Made by a program: the position numbers and the translations under genes. A DNA stretch of 45,741 nt from assembly GCA_905215055.1 (NCBI GenBank), contig CAJMOH010000021.1:1-45741 (forward strand), in the 5' to 3' direction. This document shows, one piece after another, positions 1 through 7,591 of the stretch; the first letter of the stretch is position 1; each line of letters starts with the position of its first letter. The notes below the pieces were generated by a model. It was not told where the DNA came from. It ran no database searches and saw nothing but the letters and a program-made list of their open reading frames with translations. This stretch comes from an uncultured bacterium (lineage in GTDB: Bacteria; Bacillota; Clostridia; Oscillospirales; Acutalibacteraceae).

Positions 1-465
1 GATAAAGTACTCAAAATAGGAACCGTGCATCAATGTAATTGTTGCCTGGGAAGTATGCATGGGATCCAAAACAATGACATCTCGCTCCTCAATGTCCTGG
101 GGCAGCTTGTTGTAATATTCCACGGGCTTCAAGGTGTCGTGATCCCGGTACAGACCGATATGTCCCACCTTGGCGGAAGGCACCAGCTCCAGCATGCCCT
201 CCACCATGCCAAGACCTGCCCGCAGAATGGGCACGAAGGCCAGCTTCCGGCCGGCGATGACCTTGGTGATGGTTTTTTGCATGGGCGTGACGGTTTCCAC
301 CTCCATCAAGGGCAAATCCCGGGTGGCCTCATAGCACATCAGCGTGGCGATCTCGCTGACCAGTTCCCGGAAATTCTTTGTGCCAGTGGAAACGTCCCGC
401 AAAAAGGTAAGCTTGTGCTGAATCAGCGGATGGTCCATAACGAAAACATTGTTATAATCTTGCAT
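1..465 (-). CDS. upp: Uracil phosphoribosyltransferase, partial (runs off the left edge, 3' part aberrant)
   Basis: Converts uracil and PRPP to UMP in the cytoplasm (pyrimidine salvage). The N-terminal 136 codons match the family well: HPLIQHKLTFLRD near residue 12, FRELVSEIATLMCYEATRDLPL, VPILRAGLGMVEGML, VGHIGLYRD and KPVEYYNKLP. The start is the ATG at 465, with GGGAGGAG upstream. After the DPM at codons 134-136 the family sequence should continue LATGGS, the PRPP-binding loop. Instead the frame reads HTSQATITLMHG and stays open to base 1, and no other frame restores the motif. The gene is therefore interrupted, or the assembly is chimeric, at about base 57. It follows rpiB by 32 nt, as the last visible gene of the fhs-tsaE-tsaB-rpiB-upp operon. 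Confidence 0.85.
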   Translation of the reverse strand, partial: MQDYNNVFVMDHPLIQHKLTFLRDVSTGTKNFRELVSEIATLMCYEATRDLPLMEVETVTPMQKTITKVIAGRKLAFVPILRAGLGMVEGMLELVPSAKVGHIGLYRDHDTLKPVEYYNKLPQDIEERDVIVLDPMHTSQATITLMHGSYFEYFI

Positions 466-497
466 GTGAAATCTCCTCCCTTATTCAATCGTCGGTT

Positions 498-944
498 TTA
501 TAATGTTCCCTCTTCAATCTGGGCAATTTGATCGATGCGGCGCTGGTGGCGTCCGCCCTCAAAGGGTGTGTTGAGGAAGATGTCCACCAGCTTCCTGGCG
601 GTCGCGCTGTCCACCACCTTGCCTCCCATGCAAAGGATGTTGGCGTTGTTGTGGCGGCGGGTCATCTCGGCGCAAAATTCGTTGGTACACAGAGCGGCCC
701 GGATGCCCTTCACCTTGTTGGCGGCAATGGAGATGCCAATTCCCGTGGAGCAGATCAGCACGCCGCAGTCCGCCTGGCCGGAGGCCACATACCGCGCGGC
801 CTTTGCCGCAATGGGTGCGTAGTCCACGGAATCCGTGCTGTAAGCGCCAAAATCCTCATAGGAAATTTGACGCTCCTCCAGATAGGCCCGGACAGCCTCC
901 TTCAGCTCAAATCCTCCATGATCGCAGCCAATGGCAAGTTTCAT
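498..944 (-). CDS. rpiB: Ribose-5-phosphate isomerase B
   Basis: Interconverts ribose 5-phosphate and ribulose 5-phosphate in the pentose phosphate pathway; RpiB/LacAB fold, cytoplasmic. The protein has 148 residues, the usual length. It shows the N-terminal IGCDHGG (Asp8-His9), the active-site loop CSTGIGISIAANK with Cys65, the HNNANILCMGGK segment with His98, and the C-terminal GGRHQRRI phosphate-binding residues. The start is the ATG at 944, preceded by GAAAGGAGTTTTCCTT; an earlier in-frame ATG at 986 would add residues unlike the family. The gene sits 52 nt after tsaB and 32 nt before upp, so it is probably co-transcribed. The neighbouring upp suggests shared supply of PRPP for nucleotide salvage, which is an inference. 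Confidence 0.95.
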   Translation of the reverse strand: MKLAIGCDHGGFELKEAVRAYLEERQISYEDFGAYSTDSVDYAPIAAKAARYVASGQADCGVLICSTGIGISIAANKVKGIRAALCTNEFCAEMTRRHNNANILCMGGKVVDSATARKLVDIFLNTPFEGGRHQRRIDQIAQIEEGTL

Positions 945-996
945 AAGGAAAACTCCTTTCCAGCTTTCGCTGCAAAATAGAATCAAAAGCAGGATC

Positions 997-1701
997 TCAG
1001 CCCTGCTGTTCCATGCGTTTTTTCAGTTCCCGCTCCGCCTGGGGCAGACGCAGATACACCGGCGCCAGCTCGGCGGCAGAAACAGAGCGGCCCTCTTGAA
1101 AAGCCCGCTCTCCCAGCAGCGCCACAGAGGAGGCGCGCTGAAAACGGATTGCCTCTGGAGCCAGCCGCGCTCCCCACCCGGCAAAGGAGCGGTGGCAAAG
1201 AGCCGCTCCATCGCCCAAAAGAAGCACGGCTCTTCCGTATTGCCGGATTTCTTCCTCCAGGTCTCCGATAGAGAGGGCGCGGTCCTCTGTTAAACGGCGG
1301 AGGGTTCCCTCTTCCGCCTGAAACAAGGCGTTATACACCTGATTGCAGCGGGCGTCCATCACCGCGCAGAGAAGAGAGCCTTCACAGGCCAGTCCCCCAA
1401 AGGCAATGGCTTCCAAAGTGGACACGCCCACACAAGGCGTGTCATCCGGCAGGGCCATTCCCTTTACACAGGCAACTCCAATGCGAATTCCCGTAAAGGA
1501 TCCTGGACCGTGAGAGACCGCCAGCGCGTCCAAATCCCGGCAGGAGCGTCCCACCGTCCCCAGAAGCTCCTGAACCATGGGCAGCAGCGTCTGGCTGTGG
1601 GTCTGCTTGGTGTTGCAGTAAAATTCTCCCAGCAGCCTGCCATCCTCCACAACAGCGGCAGACGCGGCCGCCGCAGAGGAATCAATTCCCATCGTCAACA
1701 A
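997..1701 (-). CDS. tsaB: tRNA threonylcarbamoyladenosine biosynthesis protein TsaB
   Basis: Non-catalytic ASKHA-fold partner of TsaD in making the t6A modification at position 37 of ANN-decoding tRNAs. The protein has 234 residues and begins MLTMGIDSSAAAASAAVV, which aligns residue for residue with the family pattern MKILAIDTS when the TTG at 1701 is used. That codon also lies about 9 nt after GGAGG, whereas the ATG at 1692 would be 18 nt away. Other family marks are QTHSQTLLPMVQELL, AVSHGPGSFTGIRIGV and the TLEAIAF segment. The start overlaps the tsaE stop by 7 nt, so the two are translationally coupled. TsaD is not in this window. Confidence 0.93.
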   Translation of the reverse strand: MLTMGIDSSAAAASAAVVEDGRLLGEFYCNTKQTHSQTLLPMVQELLGTVGRSCRDLDALAVSHGPGSFTGIRIGVACVKGMALPDDTPCVGVSTLEAIAFGGLACEGSLLCAVMDARCNQVYNALFQAEEGTLRRLTEDRALSIGDLEEEIRQYGRAVLLLGDGAALCHRSFAGWGARLAPEAIRFQRASSVALLGERAFQEGRSVSAAELAPVYLRLPQAERELKKRMEQQG

Positions 1702-2138
1702 GGCGTTCCCCCTCCTTTCCAGCCCGCAATGGTGATTATCCGGTCCTGTTCTTTCTCGCCTTGCCGCAGGTCAATGGAAATCACCCCATCCGGCAAGGCC
1801 CCGGCAATATTTTCACTCCATTCAATGACCAGCACGCAATCCGTGTCCAGATAGTCAAAGAAGCCGGTGGAGTACAAATCGTCCCAGCCGTTTACCCGGT
1901 ACATGTCAAAATGCTCCACGGTGAGGCGGCCGGTGTATTCGTTCACCAGGGCGAAGGTGGGGCTGGAGGCCACATCTCCCGCGCCAAGACCCATGACAAG
2001 GCCCCGGGTAAAGGCTGTTTTGCCAGCACCCATGCCGCCAGTGAAAGCGATCACTTCCCCGCCCCGCAGGTCTTGAGCCAGCCGCCGGGCCAGGGCCTCC
2101 GTCTCTTGCGGAGAATGGGTGATAAACCGCTCCGCCAT
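1695..2138 (-). CDS. tsaE: tRNA threonylcarbamoyladenosine biosynthesis ATPase TsaE
   Basis: P-loop ATPase that drives turnover of the TsaB-TsaD-TsaE complex in t6A synthesis. The protein has 147 residues, the family's usual size. It carries the Walker A GGMGAGKT at residues 34-41, then SSPTFALVNEY, VEHFDMYR and VLVIEWSE, all diagnostic of TsaE (YjeE). It starts one base after the fhs stop codon and overlaps tsaB at its 3' end, so it depends on transcription from the fhs promoter. No hairpin separates it from its neighbours. Confidence 0.95.
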   Translation of the reverse strand: MAERFITHSPQETEALARRLAQDLRGGEVIAFTGGMGAGKTAFTRGLVMGLGAGDVASSPTFALVNEYTGRLTVEHFDMYRVNGWDDLYSTGFFDYLDTDCVLVIEWSENIAGALPDGVISIDLRQGEKEQDRIITIAGWKGGGTPC

Positions 2139-2139
2139 A

Positions 2140-3816
2140 TCAGAACAAGCCGTGGATCACAGCGTTTTCATCCACGTCAATCTTTTCAGCCGCGGGAACC
2201 TTGGGCAAGCCGGGCATGGTCATAATATCCCCAGCATAGGCCACCACAAAGCCAGCGCCGTTGGACAGCCGCAGATCCCGGATGGTGACGGTGAAATCTG
2301 TGGGGCGGCCCAGCAGCTTGGCGTTGTCAGAGAGGGAATACTGGGTTTTGGCGATACAGACAGGCAGGGAATCGCCTCCCAGCGCCTTGATATCCTTGAG
2401 GGATTTCAGCGCCGCGTTTGTAAAGGAAATTTCCTTCGCACCATAAATCTTGGTGGCAATGGCGGTGATCTTCTCCTCCACAGTGGCCTCCAGGGGATAA
2501 ATGGGAGCAAAGCGGGTTTTGCCCTCGTTTTCCTCTATGACGCCGCAAATGGTCTTTGCCAGCTCCACGCCGCCTTCGCCCCCCTTGGCGAACACCTCGC
2601 TGAGAGCGTAAGGCACGCCCAGCTCCTGGCAGCAGCGGTCGATCACAGCCAATTCCCCGTCGGTGTCTGTGCCAAACCGGTTGATAGCCACCACTACCGG
2701 CACACCGAACTTCTGCATATTCTCCACATGAGCCTTCAGGTTGACAATGCCTTTCTCCAAGGCAGGGACGTTTTCCTGAGAAAGCTCTGCCTTGGGGACG
2801 CCACCGTTGTATTTCAGCGCCCGGACGGTAGCCACCACCACCACACAGGAGGGGGCCAAGCCTGCCAGACGGCATTTGATGTCCATAAACTTCTCGGCGC
2901 CCAGGTCAGAACCGAAGCCCGCCTCGGTGATGCAGTAATCCGCCAGCTTCAGCGCCAGGCGGGTGGCGCGCACGGAATTGCAGCCGTGGGCAATGTTGGC
3001 AAAGGGACCACCGTGCATGATTGCCGGAGTGCCTTCAATGGTCTGCACCAGATTGGGATTTACAGCGTCCCGGAGGAGAGCGGCCATGGCGCCCTCGGCC
3101 TTGATGTCCCGGGCGTAGACAGGCTCGCCGGAATAGGTGTAAGCGATGAGGATGCTGCCCAGCCGCTGCTTCAGGTCGTTCATGTCCTTGGCAAGACACA
3201 GAATGGCCATAACCTCGGAGGCTACGGTAATAATAAAGCCGTCCTCCCGCGGCACGCCGTTGACCTTTCCCCCCAGGCCGATGACAATGTTCCGCAAGGC
3301 CCGGTCATTCATGTCCAGGCAGCGCTTGATTTGAACCCGCCGGGGATCAATACCCAGAGCGTTTCCCTGCTGCAAATGGTTGTCCAGCATAGCGCAGCAC
3401 AGGTTGTTGGCGGAGGTGATGGCGTGCATATCGCCGGTAAAGTGGAGATTGATGTCCTCCATGGGTAAAACCTGGGCATAGCCGCCGCCGGCCGCGCCGC
3501 CCTTGATGCCGAATACCGGCCCCAAGGAAGGCTCCCGCAGAGCGATTACAGCCCTTTTGCCGATTTTTGCCATGGCCTGGCCCAAGCCCGCCGTGGTGGT
3601 GGTCTTGCCCTCCCCAGCCGGAGTGGGGTTGATGGCTGTCACCAGCACCAGCTTGCCGTCTGGCTTGTTTGCCAGACGCGCAAAGGCACGCTCGTTGATT
3701 TTGGCCTTATACCGGCCGTACAATTCCAGCTCTTCCTCCTGGATGCCCAGCTCCGCCGCGATGTCCGCGATGGGCCGAAGCGTTGTGCTTTGCGCGATTT
3801 CAATGTCTGAAAGCAT
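2140..3816 (-). CDS. fhs: Formate-tetrahydrofolate ligase
   Basis: ATP-dependent synthesis of 10-formyl-tetrahydrofolate from formate and THF, the entry of formate into the one-carbon pool (methyl branch of the Wood-Ljungdahl pathway, purine and formyl-Met synthesis). The protein has 558 residues, full length. It shows the P-loop PTPAGEGKTT at 64-73, REPSLGPVFGIKGGAAGGG at 94-112, and the following LPMEDINLHFTGDMHAI segment. The start is the ATG at 3816 after AAAGGTGACGGGGA. It is the first gene of the minus-strand operon and has its own promoter about 60 nt upstream. The leader is too short for a THF riboswitch. Confidence 0.97.
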   Translation of the reverse strand: MLSDIEIAQSTTLRPIADIAAELGIQEEELELYGRYKAKINERAFARLANKPDGKLVLVTAINPTPAGEGKTTTTAGLGQAMAKIGKRAVIALREPSLGPVFGIKGGAAGGGYAQVLPMEDINLHFTGDMHAITSANNLCCAMLDNHLQQGNALGIDPRRVQIKRCLDMNDRALRNIVIGLGGKVNGVPREDGFIITVASEVMAILCLAKDMNDLKQRLGSILIAYTYSGEPVYARDIKAEGAMAALLRDAVNPNLVQTIEGTPAIMHGGPFANIAHGCNSVRATRLALKLADYCITEAGFGSDLGAEKFMDIKCRLAGLAPSCVVVVATVRALKYNGGVPKAELSQENVPALEKGIVNLKAHVENMQKFGVPVVVAINRFGTDTDGELAVIDRCCQELGVPYALSEVFAKGGEGGVELAKTICGVIEENEGKTRFAPIYPLEATVEEKITAIATKIYGAKEISFTNAALKSLKDIKALGGDSLPVCIAKTQYSLSDNAKLLGRPTDFTVTIRDLRLSNGAGFVVAYAGDIMTMPGLPKVPAAEKIDVDENAVIHGLF

Positions 3817-3875
3817 TCCCCGTCACCTTTCTAGCCGGTTTACGGCCGTCAAAATAGTTTTGCTCGATCCTCTAC

Positions 3876-3904
3876 ATTATAAAATATCTTGCGGGAATAG
3901 TAAA
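3876..3904 (-). promoter_or_regulatory. Sigma-A promoter of the fhs operon
   Basis: TTTACT at 3899-3904, a 17-bp spacer and a perfect TATAAT at 3876-3881 on the minus strand. The -35 box matches the consensus at four of six positions. The predicted start of transcription is near 3869, about 53 nt before the fhs start codon. Confidence 0.6.
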
Positions 3905-3920
3905 GCCCGAAACAAAAATC

Positions 3921-3949
3921 TTGAAGGCCTCTTACGAATATGGTAAAAT
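3921..3949 (+). promoter_or_regulatory. Sigma-A promoter of rodA
   Basis: TTGAAG at 3921-3926, a 17-bp spacer and TAAAAT at 3944-3949. It lies 180 bases upstream of the rodA start and points away from the fhs promoter. Confidence 0.6.
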
Positions 3950-4128
3950 GTCTGTTGAGAGAAAAAGGAACAGTGGGCGCTGCTTCCTGGAGGATTTTCC
4001 TGTGTTTGCAAAAGGCTCTCCTGTGCAGAATCAAGAGTTGTTCTCTGCGGCGTCCTTTGAAAATTCGCAATCTTCTGATCTCCCTCGCCGTGTAGAAAAG
4101 GGAGACCTGTGAATGAATAGGAAGTGTT

Positions 4129-5325
4129 ATGGTAAAACGTTGCTTTAAGGGAATTTGGAATTACATCAAAAAGGCGGACATACTGCTGTGGGTTTTAGTG
4201 GCGGCGATTTCCGCATACAGTCTTTTGCTGCTGCGAAGCGTGGACAGCGCCACCGGTTCCAGCTATTTCCGCACCCAGGTTTTCGCCATCGCCCTGGGCG
4301 TGGCGGGAGCCATTGTCATCTCCCTTCTGGACTACGGAGAGCTGGCAAATTTCTGGTATTTGCTGGCGGGTTTTTCCGTGTTTCTCATGATTTACACCGC
4401 TCTCTTCGGAGAAGCTGTTCAGGGCAGCGGCGGCGTGGACGCCCGGGCGTGGATTAACATTGGCGGCAGAACCTTTCAGTCCTCCGAGCTGGTGAAGATC
4501 GCCTTCTGCCTGACCTTTGCCAAGCATTTGGACACCCTACGGAAGCGCGGGCTGGTTGACAACCCTGTTCATGTGGTGCTGCTGGCGTGTCACGCATTGG
4601 TGCCAATGCTTCTTTGTCAGCTGCAGGGAGACACGGGGGCGGCCATTGTATTTTTCGCCATGTTTCTCTGTATGAGCTTGGCGGCTGGAGTAAAGCTGCG
4701 GTATTTCGCCATTTTGGGCGGAATGGTCCTGGTGGCTCTGCCTCTTGTATGGCGCTTTGCCATGAGCGAATACCAAAAGGATCGGATTGTGGCCCTGTTT
4801 AACCTGGACAACGTGGACGTACAGGTGAATGAGGGCTATCAGCAATATCAGGGAATGATTTCCATCGGCAGCGGAAAAGTTACCGGCCAGGGCCTGTTTA
4901 ACGGAAGCCGCGTGGCCAGCAACAGCGTTCCCTTTCAGCAGAGCGACTACATCTTTTCCGTGGCTGGCGAGGAGCTGGGCTTGGTGGGCTGCTCCCTGAT
5001 TATTCTGCTGCTGTTTCTGCTGCTGGTCAAGGTGATCCATGTGGCTCATTCCTCCCGAGACGACCTGGGAAAGTTTATCTGCTTTGGCTATTTTGGAATC
5101 ATTGCTTTGCAGTCCGTTTCCAACATTGGCATGTGCCTGGCTCTGCTGCCGGTGATGGGCGTGACGCTGCCTTTCTTCAGCGCTGGCGGTTCCTCCGCGG
5201 CCTGCATGTATTTTGGCATCGGCTTGGTTCAGAGCGTCTATATGCGCCGGAAGGAAAGCGACGGCCTGCGGCTGAAGCGAAAGCTGCCCATGCGGATTCC
5301 TTACGGCCAGATGAAGGAAACTTAA
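4129..5325 (+). CDS. rodA: SEDS-family peptidoglycan glycosyltransferase, RodA-like
   Basis: Polytopic membrane enzyme that polymerises lipid II into glycan strands with a cognate class B penicillin-binding protein. The protein has 398 residues and about ten membrane helices. SEDS marks are DARAWINIGGRTFQSSELVKI around residues 104-123 with Glu120, LFNGSRV and VPFQQSDYIFSVAGEELG with the presumed catalytic Asp273, and the C-terminal LPFFSAGGSSAACMYFGIGL. The start is the ATG at 4129, after AGGAAGTGTT. RodA and FtsW are hard to tell apart from sequence alone; RodA is preferred because no division-cluster genes are nearby. It is monocistronic, with its own promoter and a hairpin just after the stop. 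Confidence 0.88.
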   Translation: MVKRCFKGIWNYIKKADILLWVLVAAISAYSLLLLRSVDSATGSSYFRTQVFAIALGVAGAIVISLLDYGELANFWYLLAGFSVFLMIYTALFGEAVQGSGGVDARAWINIGGRTFQSSELVKIAFCLTFAKHLDTLRKRGLVDNPVHVVLLACHALVPMLLCQLQGDTGAAIVFFAMFLCMSLAAGVKLRYFAILGGMVLVALPLVWRFAMSEYQKDRIVALFNLDNVDVQVNEGYQQYQGMISIGSGKVTGQGLFNGSRVASNSVPFQQSDYIFSVAGEELGLVGCSLIILLLFLLLVKVIHVAHSSRDDLGKFICFGYFGIIALQSVSNIGMCLALLPVMGVTLPFFSAGGSSAACMYFGIGLVQSVYMRRKESDGLRLKRKLPMRIPYGQMKET

Positions 5326-5336
5326 TTCCCTGCAAT

Positions 5337-5373
5337 AAAAAATCCCTTGAGGCGGCGGCCCCAGGGGATTTTT
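5337..5373. terminator. Bidirectional terminator between rodA and the ATP-grasp gene
   Basis: A-rich left arm AAAAATCCC, a GC-rich loop, and the right arm GGGGATTTTT followed by CTTTTG. It has a T-run in both reading directions and lies between two convergent genes. Confidence 0.7.
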
Positions 5374-5405
5374 CTTTTGATGATTTCGAACGAATGGCGA
5401 AGGAT

Positions 5406-6416
5406 TTAGATGCCTTTGACAAACTCCCGGAACCGGGGCAGCATGCCAATCCTGTCCGGAGTGTGCGGGGGCATTTGCAGAATGTCATAGCCGGGCAGGT
5501 TATTGCCCTCTACAAATACGGGACCATTTGGAGTGATGGCCACATCCCAGCCCACATACCGCATTTGGGGAACAACCTGAGATGCCTCCAGGCACATGGC
5601 CTTGGCCTCCTCCCAATAGGGGATGGCGAAGCCCTGGATCTGCGTGTGAGTGCGGGGATGCTCGGTATAGGTGTGCCTTGCCTTGTCATAGGCGGGGTAC
5701 TGGATCACGCCCTTGTCCAAATCGATGGGGGCGAACATGCCGCCGGAATGGAGGTTGTCCACAGGCCGGTCGCTGTTGCCGATTCGGATGTGGGCATAGA
5801 CAATGTGGGGGCCGCTCTCGTTTAGAATGGTGACAATTCGCAGGGTGTTGATAGAGCTGGGGTTCAGCTTATTCAGGTCCTCATGCTGCTGAAGCACATC
5901 CTCGATCACGCCGATGTGGTCCGCCCGGAATTTCTTGTACATGGCGTCCATGCTGGGAAAATCCAACTTGGAAAATTTATCCACCCCAAAGCCGCCGCTG
6001 GAAGAGTCCGGCTTTACAATCACCGTGTCCCGGTCCTTCATAAACTCCAGAAATTCCTTTTCCGTGGCGTTTCCAAAGTCCAGCCACTGGCGGCCAATGT
6101 ACTTGGCGAAGGTGGTATAAAACTCGCTTTTATTGTCAAAGAAGTGGTAGTAGTCCCGGTCATTCAAAATGCGGACCAGGTCGTTGTTCACCTTGCGGGT
6201 GACATAGGTGGCTCTCTGTTCGTCGGTAAGCTTGTAAAACTCACAGAGCAGGTAATCGTTAAAGCCCGCTCCATACCTCAGACCGCATTTCACCACATCC
6301 GTCAAAACCCCCAGACGGTTTTTCCCAGTCAGGTTGTGAACCTCCCAGACTGTGCGAAACAGTTCGCCGTAGTTCATGTGCGCTATGCAATTCCAAAGAA
6401 ATTTCACCTTTCCCAT
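5406..6416 (-). CDS. Sugar-transfer-associated ATP-grasp enzyme
   Basis: Resembles the sugar-transfer-associated ATP-grasp family, often found in capsule or cell-surface polysaccharide contexts; the substrate is unknown. The protein has 336 residues and is probably cytoplasmic. The ATP-grasp core shows VIVKPDSSSGGFGVDK with Lys135, SINTLRIVTI near 190, HSGGMFAPID, and the metal-binding GWDVAITPNGPVFVEGNN toward the end. The start is the ATG at 6416 behind TAAGGAGGA. It is the last gene of the tepA-ftsK operon, 14 nt after the DUF3006 gene. Nothing nearby looks like a polysaccharide locus, so its role here is open. Confidence 0.8.
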   Translation of the reverse strand: MGKVKFLWNCIAHMNYGELFRTVWEVHNLTGKNRLGVLTDVVKCGLRYGAGFNDYLLCEFYKLTDEQRATYVTRKVNNDLVRILNDRDYYHFFDNKSEFYTTFAKYIGRQWLDFGNATEKEFLEFMKDRDTVIVKPDSSSGGFGVDKFSKLDFPSMDAMYKKFRADHIGVIEDVLQQHEDLNKLNPSSINTLRIVTILNESGPHIVYAHIRIGNSDRPVDNLHSGGMFAPIDLDKGVIQYPAYDKARHTYTEHPRTHTQIQGFAIPYWEEAKAMCLEASQVVPQMRYVGWDVAITPNGPVFVEGNNLPGYDILQMPPHTPDRIGMLPRFREFVKGI

Positions 6417-6430
6417 GACAGCTGTCCTCC

Positions 6431-6631
6431 TTACCGCTTTTTCCCGCCGCGCTTCGTTTGAGGAGCGGCCTCTTTATCCAAAAGAAGCTCTCCCTCGTCT
6501 GTGATACGCAGCACACTGCCAGCCTTGGCTCCCTGGGGCAGCTCCGGCAGCTCTATGGCGTAAAATTTTTGGTCGCTGTCCGTGCAGATGGCGTATTTGC
6601 CGTCCAAACGGTCAATTACAAGCTGTTTCAT
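6431..6631 (-). CDS. DUF3006-family small protein
   Basis: A 66-residue acidic-to-basic protein beginning MKQLVIDRLDGKYAICTDSD, matching the DUF3006 pattern (VDRIEG..AVLE..D.....P...LP.GAKEGDVL). Its C-terminus is basic (KRGGKKR). Family members occur next to ComEC/Rec2-type metallo-beta-lactamase genes, as here, but no biochemical function is known to me. The start is the ATG at 6631, about 11 nt after GGAAAGG. It overlaps the preceding gene's stop in an ATGA, so the two are translationally coupled. Confidence 0.8.
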   Translation of the reverse strand: MKQLVIDRLDGKYAICTDSDQKFYAIELPELPQGAKAGSVLRITDEGELLLDKEAAPQTKRGGKKR

Positions 6632-7590
6632 GGCATTTTTGTCCTTTCCAAAATGTTGTGATATTCGCTCCACAGGGAGAGCTGTTCCCCATCCCAGGAA
6701 AACACCAGATCCCCGTCGGTGTCTGTGCGGTAAATGGCAGCTCCCACGGATTCCAGACGGCGAAGCGTTTCCTCCCGGGGCAGATTGCTGTTGTCCGGCC
6801 CCACAGAGATTACCGCGTACTCAGGGGAAACCGCCTCTAAAAAGCGCTGGGAGCTGGAGCCCGCGCTGCCGTGATGGGCAACCTTCAGCAAATCCGCGTC
6901 CAGCGAGGCTCCGGATTTTACCAGATCCTTCTCCGCCTCGTACTCAATATCCCCGCAGAACAGGGCGGAAAACCCCAGATATTCCAGCCGCAGCACCAGC
7001 GAGCAGTCGTTGGACCCCTCATATTCCTCCAGCGGTCCCAGCACATCCAAAGCAGTCCCGCCAAAGGGAAGGCTGTCTCCGGCCCGCACCTCGCGGACAG
7101 GTACCGCATTCTCACTGGCGGCGCTTTCCAGCGCCAGGTATTCGTCAGCCTGCCGCATTTCCTCGGGCCATGGATAGATGACCAGCCGCTCTGCCGAAAG
7201 CTCCTCCAGCACTTGCGAAAGACCGCCAATATGGTCGCTGTCAGGATGGGACGCGATCACATAGTCCAGGCTTTCCACGCCCATCCGGCGGAGGTAGTCC
7301 ACCACCCGGTCTCCGCTGGCAAAGGTACCGCCGTCCAACAGGGCGGTTTTCCCCTCGCACCGCAGAAGAAGGGCGTCGGCCTTGCCAACATCGATCACAT
7401 GGATTTCCAGCGGGGCGGTTTCCACAGGGCCGCGAAATCCGGAAAGCAGAAAGAGCCGGTTCCAAAACTCCTGGCCCGCTGAAGTGGCGGAAAAGATCAG
7501 CAGCACAGCCACCGCCGCCATGCAGATCCGTTCCAGCCAGGCACGGCGCTTTTTGTCCGCCGCCACTCGTTTCGCGTCCGCCGCGGCCAT
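6628..7590 (-). CDS. ComEC/Rec2-like metallo-beta-lactamase-fold hydrolase, membrane-anchored
   Basis: The 320-residue protein has a basic N-terminus, one membrane helix at about residues 23-40 and an extracytoplasmic metallo-beta-lactamase domain. The domain resembles the C-terminal part of ComEC: HVIDVGKADALLLR, LLDGG, the metal motif SHPDSDHIGG at 114-123, LFCGDIE and LLKVAHHGS. Stand-alone proteins of this kind lack the ComEC channel and may be nucleases or other phosphodiesterases; the substrate is not deducible. The ATG at 7590 is chosen because it follows the ftsK stop by one base and has GGGAGAG upstream. It is coupled to the downstream DUF3006 gene. Confidence 0.85.
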   Translation of the reverse strand: MAAADAKRVAADKKRRAWLERICMAAVAVLLIFSATSAGQEFWNRLFLLSGFRGPVETAPLEIHVIDVGKADALLLRCEGKTALLDGGTFASGDRVVDYLRRMGVESLDYVIASHPDSDHIGGLSQVLEELSAERLVIYPWPEEMRQADEYLALESAASENAVPVREVRAGDSLPFGGTALDVLGPLEEYEGSNDCSLVLRLEYLGFSALFCGDIEYEAEKDLVKSGASLDADLLKVAHHGSAGSSSQRFLEAVSPEYAVISVGPDNSNLPREETLRRLESVGAAIYRTDTDGDLVFSWDGEQLSLWSEYHNILERTKMP

Positions 7591-7591
7591 T

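Larger units (their letters stand above)
3817..4128. other. Divergent intergenic region between fhs and rodA
   Basis: No gene is seen in these 312 bases. They hold back-to-back promoters whose -35 boxes lie 16 bp apart (fhs on minus, rodA on plus). The rodA leader is about 170 nt long and contains a small inverted repeat, TCTCCC at 4079-4084 and GGGAGA at 4100-4105, just before the ribosome binding site. I recognise no known riboswitch in it. Confidence 0.5.

Noticed and set aside
2119..3468. Long open frame antisense to fhs
   Set aside because: A shadow of codon bias; no ribosome binding site or recognisable domain, and fhs is complete on the other strand.
3817..3876. A tetrahydrofolate riboswitch upstream of fhs
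   Set aside because: The leader from the predicted transcription start is only about 53 nt, too short for that aptamer, and none of its conserved blocks are visible.
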